64,000 nucleotides of DNA, taken from Streptomyces xanthophaeus. GTDB taxonomy: Bacteria; Actinomycetota; Actinomycetes; Streptomycetales; Streptomycetaceae. Position 1 is the first letter of the stretch. Each line of letters starts with the position of its first letter. The DNA lies in contig NZ_JOFT01000017.1 in NCBI RefSeq assembly GCF_000725805.1, forward strand, positions 1-64,000. Reading direction: 5' to 3'. The notes beneath the pieces are model-generated. The model was not told the DNA's origin. It did not search any database and saw only the letters and a program-made list of their open reading frames with translations. Positions 41,347-50,249 of this stretch are shown one piece after another. Both the position numbers and the translations under genes were made by a program.

Positions 41347-41775
41347 CTATCCCGTGGCGGTGTTCTCCGTCGGTACGCACAGGACGGGAACGGGCGAGAG
41401 GTGCAGCAGCTTGTGCGGGGTGGAACCGAGCAGGGCTCCGCGGATCGGGCTGTCCCCCCAGCTGCCGACGATGATGACCCGCGCGTGATGGCGTTCCGCG
41501 GCATCGAGCAGGGCCTGGGCCGGTTTCTCGTCGCGCACCTCGACCGTGGAGGGCACCCCCGCCTCGTCGGCGGCCCGGACGGCTCGCGACAGGGCGCTGA
41601 GCCCGGCCTGGCGGACGGCTTCGCGGTGGGCCCGGTACTCCTCGCCCGTGACGCCGGGGGCGGCCGCTCCGTAGACGAGGACGAGCGGCTCGCCGAAGGC
41701 GGTGGCGACCTCCAGGGCCACGTGCAGGGCCCGTTCGGCTCCGGGTGATTCGTCGTACCCCAGGACGACGGACAT
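41347..41775 (-). CDS. Universal stress protein (UspA family)
   Basis: A 142-residue single UspA domain. The nucleotide-binding pattern is SVVLGYDESPGAERAL at the start and VGSWGDSPIRGALLGSTPHKLLHLSPVPVLCV at the end. The usual G-2x-G-9x-G-S/T phosphate loop is present as G-x9-G-S. ATG 41775 has GGAGA upstream. It lies 48 bp behind an APC permease on the same strand; such Usp-transporter pairs are common, and the Usp may modulate the permease. Confidence 0.92.
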   Translation of the reverse strand: MSVVLGYDESPGAERALHVALEVATAFGEPLVLVYGAAAPGVTGEEYRAHREAVRQAGLSALSRAVRAADEAGVPSTVEVRDEKPAQALLDAAERHHARVIIVGSWGDSPIRGALLGSTPHKLLHLSPVPVLCVPTENTATG

Positions 41776-41822
41776 CGGGGTCTCCTCAGGACGCAGGACG
41801 CAGGGTGCAGGACGCGTACGGC

Positions 41823-43358
41823 TCAGGGACTCTTCTTCGTGCCGTGGACGAGATCGGGATCGGCCACGCTGCGCTTCTCCTGCCAGTACGTGCCGTCCAT
41901 GAGCCGCCAGACGCACATGACGATCAGGCCGACGACGCCGATGGCGATCCCGATGACGAGGGGCGGGCCGAGGCCGAACCAGGAGACCCCGCCCGCCGAG
42001 TTCTCCGGGTTGGCCATGTCCCCGACGGACTCCACCAGCAGCCAGGTCAGCAGGCCCGCGCCGACCAGCGGGCCCACCCCGATGAGCAGGAAGTTGTGCA
42101 CGTTCTCCAGCAGGTGGCGGCGGTAGTAGATGGCGCAGGCCAGGCCGGTGAGCGCGTAGTAGAAGGCGATCAGCAGGGAGAGCGCGGTCAGCGAGTCGAG
42201 GAGCGCGTTCTCGCTGATCTGGTTGACGACGAGGTACCAGGCGATGGCGATGCCGGCGACCCACCACGTGCTCACGTCGGGGGTCCGGAACCGCGGGTGG
42301 ATGTGCGCGAGGCGGGGCGGGAGCGCGTGGCGGCGGGCCATCGACAGGGCGGTGCGGGAGGCGGGGATGATCGTGGTCTGGGTGGAGGCGAGCGCGGAGG
42401 TGCAGACGGCGAGCAGCACGACCCAGTCCCAGCCGCCCATCACCTCGTGGGCGAGCACCGCGAAGACGGCCTCCTCGTCGTCCGCGTTCTCGGCGAGGAA
42501 GGTGGTGCCCGCGTAGCCGACGACGGCGAAGCCCACGGACAGGTACGTCACCAGCAGCACCACGGTCGACCAGACGCCGGCCTTGCCGGGGGCGGTGGCG
42601 GAGTTCTCGACCTCCTCGGTGAGGTTGACCGCGGACTCCCAGCCCCAGTAGATGAACACGCCGAGCAGCAGTCCGCCGGTGAGCGCGGCGCCGCCCGCCC
42701 CGAAGGGGTTGAGCCAGGTGAGGGACGGCTCGATGGAGTCGAGGGTGCTGGTGCCGGCGTAGACGCGGTAGATGGCGACCACGGCGAAGGTCAGCAGGAA
42801 GAAGACCTGGGCCAGGATGAGGACGTCCTGGAGGTGGGCGGAGAGCTCGGTGCCGATGACGCAGATGGCGGTCATGACCAGGATGACGACGACGGTCAGC
42901 GTCTGGCGGATCACGGGATCGACGGCCCAGCTGTCGAGGCCCGCGGCGAGCAGCCCGAAGTGGACGGCTACGTCGGCCAGCGACCCGATGACCAGGACGC
43001 CGGTGAGGGCGATCGCCCAGCCGCCGAGCCAGCCCGCCCAGGGGCCCATGGCCCGGGTGACCCAGGAGAAGGTCGTCCCGCAGTCCTGGTCGACCTTGTT
43101 CAGGTAGTAGAACGCGGCGGCGATCAGCAGCATCGGTACGAAGGAGGCCAGCATCACGCCCGGGGCGTAGATCCCGGCGAGGGCGACGATCGGGCCGAGG
43201 ACGGCCGCCAGGGAGTAGGCGGGCGAGGTGGAGTTCAGGCCGATGACGAGCGCGTCGAGGAAGCCGATCGCGTTCGCCTTGAGTCCCGTGCCGTCCGCGC
43301 CGTTCGTTCCCTGCGGGACTTCGGGCGCGGGTCCGCCGGCCTTGCCGTCGTGGGCCAT
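41823..43358 (-). CDS. APC-family amino acid/amine permease
   Basis: A 511-residue membrane protein with about 12 to 14 helices, of the amino acid-polyamine-organocation superfamily. Conserved pieces are ALVIGLNSTSPAYSLAAVLG in helix 1, DQDCGTTFSWVTRAMGPWAG, WGWESAVNLTEEVENSATAPG and SALASTQTTIIPASRTALSMAR. It probably imports an amino acid or amine by cation symport. The substrate is not readable. Operon with the downstream universal stress protein. Confidence 0.9.
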   Translation of the reverse strand: MAHDGKAGGPAPEVPQGTNGADGTGLKANAIGFLDALVIGLNSTSPAYSLAAVLGPIVALAGIYAPGVMLASFVPMLLIAAAFYYLNKVDQDCGTTFSWVTRAMGPWAGWLGGWAIALTGVLVIGSLADVAVHFGLLAAGLDSWAVDPVIRQTLTVVVILVMTAICVIGTELSAHLQDVLILAQVFFLLTFAVVAIYRVYAGTSTLDSIEPSLTWLNPFGAGGAALTGGLLLGVFIYWGWESAVNLTEEVENSATAPGKAGVWSTVVLLVTYLSVGFAVVGYAGTTFLAENADDEEAVFAVLAHEVMGGWDWVVLLAVCTSALASTQTTIIPASRTALSMARRHALPPRLAHIHPRFRTPDVSTWWVAGIAIAWYLVVNQISENALLDSLTALSLLIAFYYALTGLACAIYYRRHLLENVHNFLLIGVGPLVGAGLLTWLLVESVGDMANPENSAGGVSWFGLGPPLVIGIAIGVVGLIVMCVWRLMDGTYWQEKRSVADPDLVHGTKKSP

Positions 43359-43423
43359 GTACGCATCGTCACGCACCGGCCGCCGCCGCGCGAGGCGGAG
43401 CGGCCGCGGGGGGCCCACCGGTG

Positions 43424-44017
43424 TCAGGGGCGGGTGTTCCAGCCCGCGATCACCGGGAGGCCGTGCTCGGTGGAGAGCTCGCTGACCGTGCCGGTGCGCA
43501 GGAGGAACAGCCGGCCCTCCTCGGGCGGCAGTCCCAGGTAGCGGGCCGTGAGGACGCGCAGGAAGTGTCCGTGGGCCACCAGCACCGCATCGCCCCCGCC
43601 CGCGGCGAGCACCGGTGCGACGCGGGCCAGGGCGCGGTCGGCGCGTGCGCCCACCTGGGCGGCGCTCTCGCCGGGGTGCGCCGCGTTCCCGGGCGGGACG
43701 CCGTCGCTCCACAGGGACCAGTGGGGCCGGGTGCGCTGGATCTCCACGGTGGTGACGCCCTCGTAGCCGCCGTAGTCCCATTCGAGGAGGTCCGGGTCCG
43801 GGCGGCCTTCGGTCAGCCCTGCGAGCTCGGCGGTGGCGACGGCCCGGCTGAGCGGGCTCGTCAGCACCAGGGCGGGGTGCCGGTCCCGGAAGTACGGGGC
43901 CAGCGAGAGGGCCTCTTCCACACCACGGGCCGTCAGCGGCACGTCGGTGCGTCCGGTGTGACGGCCGTCCGCGCTCCATGCCGTCTCGCCGTGCCTCACC
44001 AGCAGCAGGTCGCTCAC
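43424..44017 (-). CDS. Histidine phosphatase (phosphoglycerate mutase-like)
   Basis: A 197-residue branch-1 histidine phosphatase. The phosphohistidine motif LVRHGETAWSADGRHTGRTD is at the N-terminus; the second catalytic His is in VLVAHGHFLRVL. It fits small-molecule phosphatases rather than glycolytic mutases. GTG 44017 places the catalytic strand at the very N-terminus. It lies 65 bp upstream of the permease on the opposite side of a short GC-rich gap. Confidence 0.9.
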   Translation of the reverse strand: MSDLLLVRHGETAWSADGRHTGRTDVPLTARGVEEALSLAPYFRDRHPALVLTSPLSRAVATAELAGLTEGRPDPDLLEWDYGGYEGVTTVEIQRTRPHWSLWSDGVPPGNAAHPGESAAQVGARADRALARVAPVLAAGGGDAVLVAHGHFLRVLTARYLGLPPEEGRLFLLRTGTVSELSTEHGLPVIAGWNTRP

Positions 44018-44083
44018 CCTCGGAGCGTACGGCCTGCGGCATGCCGGCGCCGGGGCGCCGGGCGGGCGTGTCACTGCCGGGCG

Positions 44084-44120
44084 GGACCCGGCGGTCCGGG
44101 CTGGACCCGGCGGTCCGGGC
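44084..44120. repeat. Two tandem copies of an 18-bp hairpin unit
   Basis: GGACCCGGCGGTCCGGGC occurs at 44084-44101 and again at 44103-44120, each able to fold as GGACC/GGTCC. It lies between the divergent phosphatase and lipoprotein genes. Confidence 0.7.
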
Positions 44121-44214
44121 GGCAGGGCCGGCGGCTACCTTCCCTGACGGGGTCCCATGCGCTCCGCGCTCCGCGCTCCCCCGCGCCATGACCACCTGAA
44201 GCTGGAGAATCCAC

Positions 44215-44847
44215 GTGACACCGGCCCGCGCCCGACAGCACCCCGCCCGTTCCGCTTCCGTCCGGCTGCGCGCCGTCGTCACCGCCACGGTCCTCGCAGC
44301 CCTCGCCTCCGGCTGCTCCGGATCGGGCGGGGAGGGCCGCTCCGGCGGGGACGGCAGCGCCGCGCCCACGGCCCCCGGTGCTTCCGCCGTCGCGTCGGGA
44401 CCGGCGGCCGGCGGCGCCGAGGACGCCGACCGGGCCGAGGTCCAAGCCGTCTACGACCGGTACTGGGGCGAGCTCTCCGCCGCCTACGGGAAGGGCGATC
44501 TGAAGGAAACGGCCCTCAAGGACCTCGCCTCGGACTCCGTGTACGCACAGAAGGACCTGGAGATCGGCCGGCTGCGCGGAGGCGGGCACGTCGTCACCGG
44601 GGCGACTCTGCACTCGGACACCTCCGTGACCTTCTCCGTCGCCCTCCGTGACGGGCAGGAGATCCGCACCGCGGACATGAGGGACTGCGTCGACGTCAGC
44701 CGGCGCAGGGCCGTCGACATCAGGACGGGCGAGGAGGCCCCGCAGCCCGCCCGGCCGCTCCTGCGGTACACGGCCGGAGTCACGTTCGAGAAGGGGCCGC
44801 GCGGCTGGGTGGTCGTCGGAGACAGGATGCTGACGCAGGACTGCTGA
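44215..44847 (+). CDS. Lipoprotein of unknown function
   Basis: A 210-residue predicted lipoprotein with lipobox LASGC after a hydrophobic stretch (AVVTATVLAALASGC, Cys about residue 34). A Gly/Ser/Ala linker follows, then a compact domain from about residue 70 that looks NTF2/SnoaL-like (VQAVYDRYWGELSAAYGKGD ... VTGATLHSDTSVTFSVALRD ... GPRGWVVVGDRM). I do not recognise the family with certainty. GTG 44215 has GGAG upstream. It lies 119 bp before the sigma factor gene. Confidence 0.7.
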   Translation: MTPARARQHPARSASVRLRAVVTATVLAALASGCSGSGGEGRSGGDGSAAPTAPGASAVASGPAAGGAEDADRAEVQAVYDRYWGELSAAYGKGDLKETALKDLASDSVYAQKDLEIGRLRGGGHVVTGATLHSDTSVTFSVALRDGQEIRTADMRDCVDVSRRRAVDIRTGEEAPQPARPLLRYTAGVTFEKGPRGWVVVGDRMLTQDC

Positions 44848-44966
44848 ACCCTGCCCGGTTCTGCGGGGAAGGGGCGCTCACCCTGACCCAGGCCGGGTCG
44901 CGACGGAATTCGATGCGGAAACGGTGCGAGTTGGGCCGGGGGGTGCCCGGTGGCGAGGCTCGGTCC

Positions 44967-45539
44967 ATGAACGACGATGACCGTGTCGCGGCCGGATTCG
45001 CGGCGGGCGACGAACACAGCGTGGAGGCCGTCTACCGGCGCTGGCGGCCGCTGGTGCACTCCCTCGCCCGGCGTTCACTGGGCGACGAGCGCGAGGCCGA
45101 GGACGTGACCCAGCAGGTCTTCCTCGCCGCGTGGCGCGGCCGGGCCGGATACCGGCCGGGGCCGGGCGGCCTCGGGGCCTGGCTCACGGGCATCACCCGG
45201 CACAAGGTCGCCGACGCCCTGGAGGCGCGGACCCGCCGCACCCGGGCCGCCGAGGCCGCCGCGCGCGCCTTCCAGGACCTGGCCCGCTGCCCCGCGCCGC
45301 AGGCCCGCCCGGAGCTGGAGCCGGAACGCGCCGTGGACCGGGTCCTGGTCCTCGGGGAGCTGGCCCGGCTACCGTCGGCGCAGCAGCGGGTGATGTGCCT
45401 GGCCTTCTACGGGGACCTGACCCAGACGCAGATCGCGGCCCGCACCGGGATGCCGCTGGGCACCGTCAAGAGCCATATGCGCCGGGCCCTGCAGCTCCTG
45501 CGCCTGTCACTGGAAGCCCGCCCGCTGCCAGCTCCGTGA
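44967..45539 (+). CDS. litS: ECF sigma factor, LitS-like
   Basis: A 190-residue extracytoplasmic-function sigma factor. Region 2 is VEAVYRRWRPLVHSLARRSL followed by DVTQQVFLAAWRGR; region 4 is RLPSAQQRVMCLAFYGDLTQ followed by GTVKSHMRRAL. The close similarity of region 2 to LitS, the light-induced sigma factor of S. coelicolor as I remember it, and the convergent LitR-type gene suggest the same role: transcribing light-response genes. No anti-sigma gene is adjacent. The last 74 bp overlap the litR 3' end on the other strand. Confidence 0.85.
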   Translation: MNDDDRVAAGFAAGDEHSVEAVYRRWRPLVHSLARRSLGDEREAEDVTQQVFLAAWRGRAGYRPGPGGLGAWLTGITRHKVADALEARTRRTRAAEAAARAFQDLARCPAPQARPELEPERAVDRVLVLGELARLPSAQQRVMCLAFYGDLTQTQIAARTGMPLGTVKSHMRRALQLLRLSLEARPLPAP

Positions 45540-46479
45540 TCACGCCGAGCCCCGAGCGCAGCCCGAACAGCCGCCCGGTGCGCGGATCCGGCGTGCCGGG
45601 GCCCCAGCCGGGCCCGGCGAGCAGCAGCGCCGAGTGCCCGCGGGCGCCGCGCAGGCCCCATTCGATGCCGGCCACCGCCCGGGCCAGCGCGTGGTCGGCG
45701 GTGGCCCGGGACTGCGCCCACAGCACGACCGCCCGCGGCCCGGTCCGCCGTACGGCGTCGCACAGGGCCTCGGCGGGCAGGGCCGCCCCGAACATGCGCA
45801 CTGGCAGGCCGCGTTCCCCGAGGGCTGCGGCCAGTGCCTCGATGGGCAGGCTGTGCTGCTCGCCCGGCGCGCAGGCGAGGAGTACGGGCGGGCTCAGCGG
45901 CGGGCCGGGGGTGGGCCTGATCCGGTGCAGGGCCCCGGACACCTGCCAGGACAGCAGGTGTTCCACCTCGACGTAGCGTTCCCCCGCCGAGGCCCATTTG
46001 CGGCCGACCGCGTGCAGGGTCGGTGCGATGACCTCCTCCCAGGCCGTGACCAGGCCGTGTTCCGCGAGGGCTGCCTCCAGCAGTTCCTGTACGGCCGCCG
46101 CGTCCAGTCGTACGGCCGCCCGCGCGAGCCCGCGGCACTCCGGGCGGACCTCCCCCAGGGGCAGCGCGCCCTGGCCGCCGGGCCCGCCCTGTGAGGGCCG
46201 GGCCGGTTCTGCGGCGGGGACGCCGCGGGCGGTGCGGGCCGCTTCGCCGGGGGGTACGCCGCGGGCGGTGAGCCGGCACATCAGCTCGAGCCGGGCGATG
46301 TCCTCGGGGGTCCAGCGGCGGTGCCGGCCGTCCTCGCGGCTGGCCGGGCCGATCTCGTACCGGCGCTCCCAGGAGCGCAGCGTGGTCGGGGAGACGCCGA
46401 GGTGCCGGGCCACGGCGCCGGTGCTCAGCGCGGCGGCGGGCAGCTCCTGCGGGGGGTCGGGCGGTGGCGCGGCGGACAC
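45466..46479 (-). CDS. litR: MerR regulator with cobalamin-binding photoreceptor domain (LitR/CarH type)
   Basis: A 337-residue protein. The MerR helix-turn-helix (STGAVARHLGVSPTTLRSWERRY, about residues 19-41) is joined to a helical B12-capping domain and a Rossmann B12-binding domain. W162 and H174 lie in KWASAGERYVEVEH, matching the Trp...Glu-His motif that cradles adenosylcobalamin in CarH. H209 in GEQHSLPIEAL is the likely cobalt ligand. In CarH a His follows the Trp; here it is Ala163, so the light-state ligand may differ. In darkness such proteins repress; light breaks the Co-C bond and releases DNA. Last gene of the SDR-photolyase-litR operon, nine bases after the photolyase stop. Confidence 0.9.
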   Translation of the reverse strand: MSAAPPPDPPQELPAAALSTGAVARHLGVSPTTLRSWERRYEIGPASREDGRHRRWTPEDIARLELMCRLTARGVPPGEAARTARGVPAAEPARPSQGGPGGQGALPLGEVRPECRGLARAAVRLDAAAVQELLEAALAEHGLVTAWEEVIAPTLHAVGRKWASAGERYVEVEHLLSWQVSGALHRIRPTPGPPLSPPVLLACAPGEQHSLPIEALAAALGERGLPVRMFGAALPAEALCDAVRRTGPRAVVLWAQSRATADHALARAVAGIEWGLRGARGHSALLLAGPGWGPGTPDPRTGRLFGLRSGLGVITELAAGGLPVTGAGAAGPGAYGS

Positions 46480-46488
46480 GCGGTCACC

Positions 46489-47889
46489 CTACGACGGTGC
46501 GCCGGGGTCCGGCGCTCGTCCGCCGGACCTGCCCTCGCGGAACCGGTCCTGCCCGTCGGAGAGCCCGACCAGCGGGCCGGGGTAGTCGTACCGCGCGCGC
46601 TCCGGGGCGGGCAGCCGCCAGGGCTCGTGCACGCGGGGTGCGGGCAGCCCTTCGAGCTCGGGCACCCAACGGTGCACGTAGCGGCCGTCGGGGTCGTACC
46701 GCAGGCCCTGGCGGACGGGGTTGAGCACGCGGTTGGGGCGGGTGTCGGTGCCGGTGCCCGCCACCCACTGCCAGTTGAGCTGGTTGTTGGCGAGGTCGCC
46801 GTCCACCAGGAGGTCGAGGAAGTGGCGGGCCCCGGTGCGCCAGTCGATGTAGAGGGTCTTGGTCAGGAAGCTGGCGGCCAGCAGCCGGCCCCGGTTGTGC
46901 ATCCAGCCCTCGTGGCGGAGCTGGCGCATGGCCGCGTCGACCACGGGGTATCCGGTGCGGCCCTCCTTCCAGGCCTCGGTCTCCTCCTCGGCGGCGGCGC
47001 CGGTGCGCCAGTGGTCCCCGCGGGGGCGGTAGTCCTCGGCCGCGGCGCGGGGGCGGGCGGCGAGCACCTGGTGGTGGAAGTCGCGCCAGCACAGCTGGCG
47101 GACGAAGGCCTCCGCTCCGGGGCCGCCGGCCGCCCGGGCCCGGTGGACGGCCTCGGTGGGCGAGAGGGTGCCGAAGTGCAGGTGCGGGGAGAGCCGGGAG
47201 GTGGCGTCGCCCGCCAGGTCGTCGTGGGTGTCCTCGTAGCGGGTGATCCCGGAGCGCAGCCAGTTGGTCAGGAGCCGCCTGGCCTCGCTCTCGCCGCCGC
47301 GGGCGAGCCCCGGGGAGACCCCGGTGACGTCGGTGCGGGAGGGCACCGGTTCGGAGCCGAGGCCCTCGGGGACGCGGACGGCGCGGGGCGCCGCCGAGGG
47401 CTGGCGCGGGGGCAGTTCGGCCCAGCGCCGGAAGTAGGGCGTGAAGACGGCGAAGTGGTCACCGCCGGCCGGCAGGACCGCTCCGGGAGCCTGGGCGGTG
47501 ACCACCGATTCGTGGACGTAGAGCCTGCGGCCCTCGGCTTCGAGGGCCTCGCGGAGCCGTTCCTCGCGGGCCTGGGCGTAGGCGCTGACCCCGGCGGCCG
47601 TGTGGACCTCGTCGGCGTCGGCCTCCCGGACGAGGGTGCACACCTCGGCGACGAGGTCCCCGGAGCGGATCACGAGCCGGCCGCCCCGGGCTCGGAGCCC
47701 GGCGTCCAGGTCGGTGAGGCAGTCGGCGAGGAAGGCCTGCCGGTTGGGCGGGGCGAACCCGGCTGCGGCCACGGCCCGGTCGCGGACGAACAGGGGGACG
47801 ACCTGGTCGCTGGAGGAGAGGGCCGCACGCAGCGGTGGATGGTCGTGCAGGCGCAGGTCGGAGGTGTACAGGACCACCGCGACGTTCAT
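46489..47889 (-). CDS. phr: Deoxyribodipyrimidine photolyase
   Basis: A 466-residue cryptochrome/photolyase-family enzyme that repairs UV pyrimidine dimers using blue light. The antenna domain starts VAVVLYTSDLRLHDHPPL. The FAD domain carries SRLSPHLHFGTLSPTEAVHRA, WRDFHHQVLA, GYPVVDAAMRQLRHEGWMHNR and DGDLANNQLNWQWVAGTGTD, with the expected Trp, Asn and Asp around flavin. The ATG overlaps the stop of the upstream SDR gene as ATGA, so they are translated together, and litR follows. Co-transcription with a light sensor is consistent with UV protection. Confidence 0.96.
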   Translation of the reverse strand: MNVAVVLYTSDLRLHDHPPLRAALSSSDQVVPLFVRDRAVAAAGFAPPNRQAFLADCLTDLDAGLRARGGRLVIRSGDLVAEVCTLVREADADEVHTAAGVSAYAQAREERLREALEAEGRRLYVHESVVTAQAPGAVLPAGGDHFAVFTPYFRRWAELPPRQPSAAPRAVRVPEGLGSEPVPSRTDVTGVSPGLARGGESEARRLLTNWLRSGITRYEDTHDDLAGDATSRLSPHLHFGTLSPTEAVHRARAAGGPGAEAFVRQLCWRDFHHQVLAARPRAAAEDYRPRGDHWRTGAAAEEETEAWKEGRTGYPVVDAAMRQLRHEGWMHNRGRLLAASFLTKTLYIDWRTGARHFLDLLVDGDLANNQLNWQWVAGTGTDTRPNRVLNPVRQGLRYDPDGRYVHRWVPELEGLPAPRVHEPWRLPAPERARYDYPGPLVGLSDGQDRFREGRSGGRAPDPGAPS

Positions 47890-49544
47890 GGCTTCTCGCT
47901 CCGCGTCCGGGGCCGGGGGGTGGGCCGGCCGTCGTCGGGTACTTCGCCGGCCGGGCCCCCGGCGGATGCGGCTGCGGGGGACGGCGCGTCGAGGCGTTCG
48001 GCGGCGCGGGCGATGTTGCGGGCCATGCCGCCGAACACGAGGGCGTGGAAGGGGGACACGCTCCACCAGTAGAGGTGGCCGAGCAGCCCGTGCGGGTGGA
48101 AGAGCGCCCGCTGGCGGTAGCGCGCACCGCCGGCGGGCCGACCCGTGCCGGTGTCCCCTGCGGGCGCCGCGGCGGCCGGTCCCGGCGACGCGGGGCGGGG
48201 CGCCGGAGCCGGGGCCGCGCCCGGGTCCACGTACATCTCCAGCCAGGCCAGGCCGGGCAGTCTCATCTCCGCGCGCAGACGCAGCAGGCTGCCCGGTTCG
48301 ATCTCCTCCACCCGCCAGAAGTCCAGGGAGTCGCCCACTCGCAGCCGGGCCGCGTCGCGGCGGCCGCGCCGGATGCCGACCCCGCCGACCAGCCGGTCGA
48401 GCCAGCCCCGTACGGACCAGGCGAGCGGGAAGGAGTACCAGCCGTTCTCCCCGCCGATGCCCTCCACCACCCGCCACAGGGCCGCGGGCGAGGCGTCGAC
48501 GGAGCGTTCCCGGTCGTCGGTGTAGAGGCTGCCGCCCGCCCAGTCGGGGTCCGTGGGCAGCGGGTCGCTGGGGGCGCCGGGCAGCGAGGCCGAGGACCAG
48601 CGGGTGGTCACGTCGGCCTCCCGGACCCTCCGCAGGGCCAGGTCGAGGGCCTGGTCGAAGCCGATGGGGGCGCCGGGCGGATCGGGGACGTACCGCGCGA
48701 TGTCGTGCTCCGCGCACACCACCTCGTGGCGCAGGGATTCGGCGAGCGGCCGCGCCAGGGCCCGCGGTACGGGGGTGACCAGGCCGATCCAGTGGCTGGA
48801 CAGCCTGGGCGTCAGCATCGGGACGCGCAGGATGAGCCGGTGGGGCAGCTCGGCCACGGCGGCGTAGCGGCGCATCATCTCCTCGTAGGTCAGCACGTCC
48901 GGGCCGCCGATGTCGAAGGTCCGGTCGACCTCGGGCGGCAGGGTGGCGCAGCCGACGAGGTAGCGCAGGACGTCGCGGACGGCGATCGGCTGGCAGCGGG
49001 TGGCGACCCAGCTGGGGGTGACCATGACGGGCAGCCGCTCGGTGAGGTAGCGCAGCATCTCGAAGGAGGCGGAACCGGAGCCGATGATGACGGCGGCGCG
49101 CAGGACCGCCGCCGGTACGGCTCCGGCGAGGAGGATCTCGCCGACCTCGGCGCGGGAACGCAGGTGCGGGGAGAGCTCGCGGGCGGGGATGCCCGCCGGG
49201 GTGAGTCCGCCGAGGTAGACGATGCGGCCGACCCCGGCGGCGTGGGCCTGCTCGGCGAAGACCCGGGCGGCGGCACGGTCGCGTTCCTCGAAGCCGGATC
49301 CGGCGTTGAGGGCGTGGACCAGGTAGTACGCGACGTCGATGCCGCGCAGGGCATCGGCCACGGAGCGCGTGTCGGTCATGTCCCCGCGGACGACCTCGGC
49401 GCGTCCGGCCCAGGTGTGGTCGCGCAGTTTCTCCGGGGACCGGGCCAGGCAGCGGACGCGGTGCCCCGCGTCGAGGAGTTCGGGCACCAGTCGGCCGCCG
49501 ATGTAGCCGGTGGCTCCGGTGACCAGGCAGTTCAGGCCCGTCAT
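47886..49544 (-). CDS. SDR-DUF2867 two-domain oxidoreductase
   Basis: A 552-residue protein. Residues 1 to about 310 are an atypical NAD(P)-binding SDR (NCLVTGATGYIGGRLVPELL, then RIVYLGGLTPAG). The C-terminal part is DUF2867, a START-like fold (WYSFPLAWSVRGWLDRLVGG ... FHPHGLLGHLYWWSVSPFHA). A Pro/Ala-rich insertion of about 35 residues interrupts DUF2867 after LEMYVDPG, an expansion hot spot. ATG 49544 has GGAG upstream. First gene of the operon leading to photolyase and litR. Actinobacterial light clusters often hold such a protein; the substrate is unknown. Confidence 0.88.
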   Translation of the reverse strand: MTGLNCLVTGATGYIGGRLVPELLDAGHRVRCLARSPEKLRDHTWAGRAEVVRGDMTDTRSVADALRGIDVAYYLVHALNAGSGFEERDRAAARVFAEQAHAAGVGRIVYLGGLTPAGIPARELSPHLRSRAEVGEILLAGAVPAAVLRAAVIIGSGSASFEMLRYLTERLPVMVTPSWVATRCQPIAVRDVLRYLVGCATLPPEVDRTFDIGGPDVLTYEEMMRRYAAVAELPHRLILRVPMLTPRLSSHWIGLVTPVPRALARPLAESLRHEVVCAEHDIARYVPDPPGAPIGFDQALDLALRRVREADVTTRWSSASLPGAPSDPLPTDPDWAGGSLYTDDRERSVDASPAALWRVVEGIGGENGWYSFPLAWSVRGWLDRLVGGVGIRRGRRDAARLRVGDSLDFWRVEEIEPGSLLRLRAEMRLPGLAWLEMYVDPGAAPAPAPRPASPGPAAAAPAGDTGTGRPAGGARYRQRALFHPHGLLGHLYWWSVSPFHALVFGGMARNIARAAERLDAPSPAAASAGGPAGEVPDDGRPTPRPRTRSEKP

Positions 49545-49724
49545 GGTGGTCTCCGCTCCTCGTCGCGCCGCTCGGCGCCCCGTACGGGTTTCGGCTGGGC
49601 CGGTGGATACGGATGCGGTCACGGCCGCACCGGACCCGCTCGGCCCGCCGCACCGCTGCGGACCCCGTACCCGTACCCACCACACCACGATCCGGAGGAA
49701 CCGGGCCATTGGTACAGTCGCCGC

Positions 49725-50204
49725 ATGGCGGTGGACGAGCTCGACACGAGGATCCTGCGCCTGCTGATCGAGCAGCCGCGCACCAGCGTCCGCGAGTACG
49801 CCCGGCTCCTCGGTGTCGCGCGCGGCACCCTCCAGGCCCGGCTGGACCGGCTGGAGCGCACCGGGGTGATCACCGGGACCGGGCCCGTGCTGTCCCCCGC
49901 CGCCCTGGGGCATCCGGTGCTGGCCTTCGTGCACATCGAGGTCACGCAGGGGCACCTGGACGAGGTGGGTGACGCGCTCGCGGCCGTGCCCGAGATCATC
50001 GAGGCCTTTTCGATCACCGGTGGCGGGGACCTGCTGACCCGGGTCGCGGCCCGGGACAACGCACATCTGGAGGACGTGATCCAACGGCTGATCCAGCTCC
50101 CGGGCGTGGTGCGCACCCGGACCGAGGTCGCCCTGCGCGAACGGGTCGCCCACCGGCTGCTGCCGCTGGTCGAGTCCGTGGGACGGGCCGCCCGTAAAAC
50201 CTGA
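49725..50204 (+). CDS. Lrp/AsnC-family regulator
   Basis: A 159-residue Lrp/AsnC protein. The helix-turn-helix is LDTRILRLLIEQPRTSVREY followed by GVARGTLQARLDRLERTGVI, and the C-terminal RAM ligand domain includes VLAFVHIEVTQGHLDEV and ITGGGDLLTRVAARD. Such proteins sense amino acids. It is divergent from the light-response operon across 180 bp, so it could share promoter space with the SDR gene; its own target is unknown. ATG 49725 gives the normal length. Confidence 0.92.
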   Translation: MAVDELDTRILRLLIEQPRTSVREYARLLGVARGTLQARLDRLERTGVITGTGPVLSPAALGHPVLAFVHIEVTQGHLDEVGDALAAVPEIIEAFSITGGGDLLTRVAARDNAHLEDVIQRLIQLPGVVRTRTEVALRERVAHRLLPLVESVGRAARKT

Positions 50205-50249
50205 CAAGATGCTCAGGTAAGGACAGAACCGGCAGGACGGGCGTAGCGG

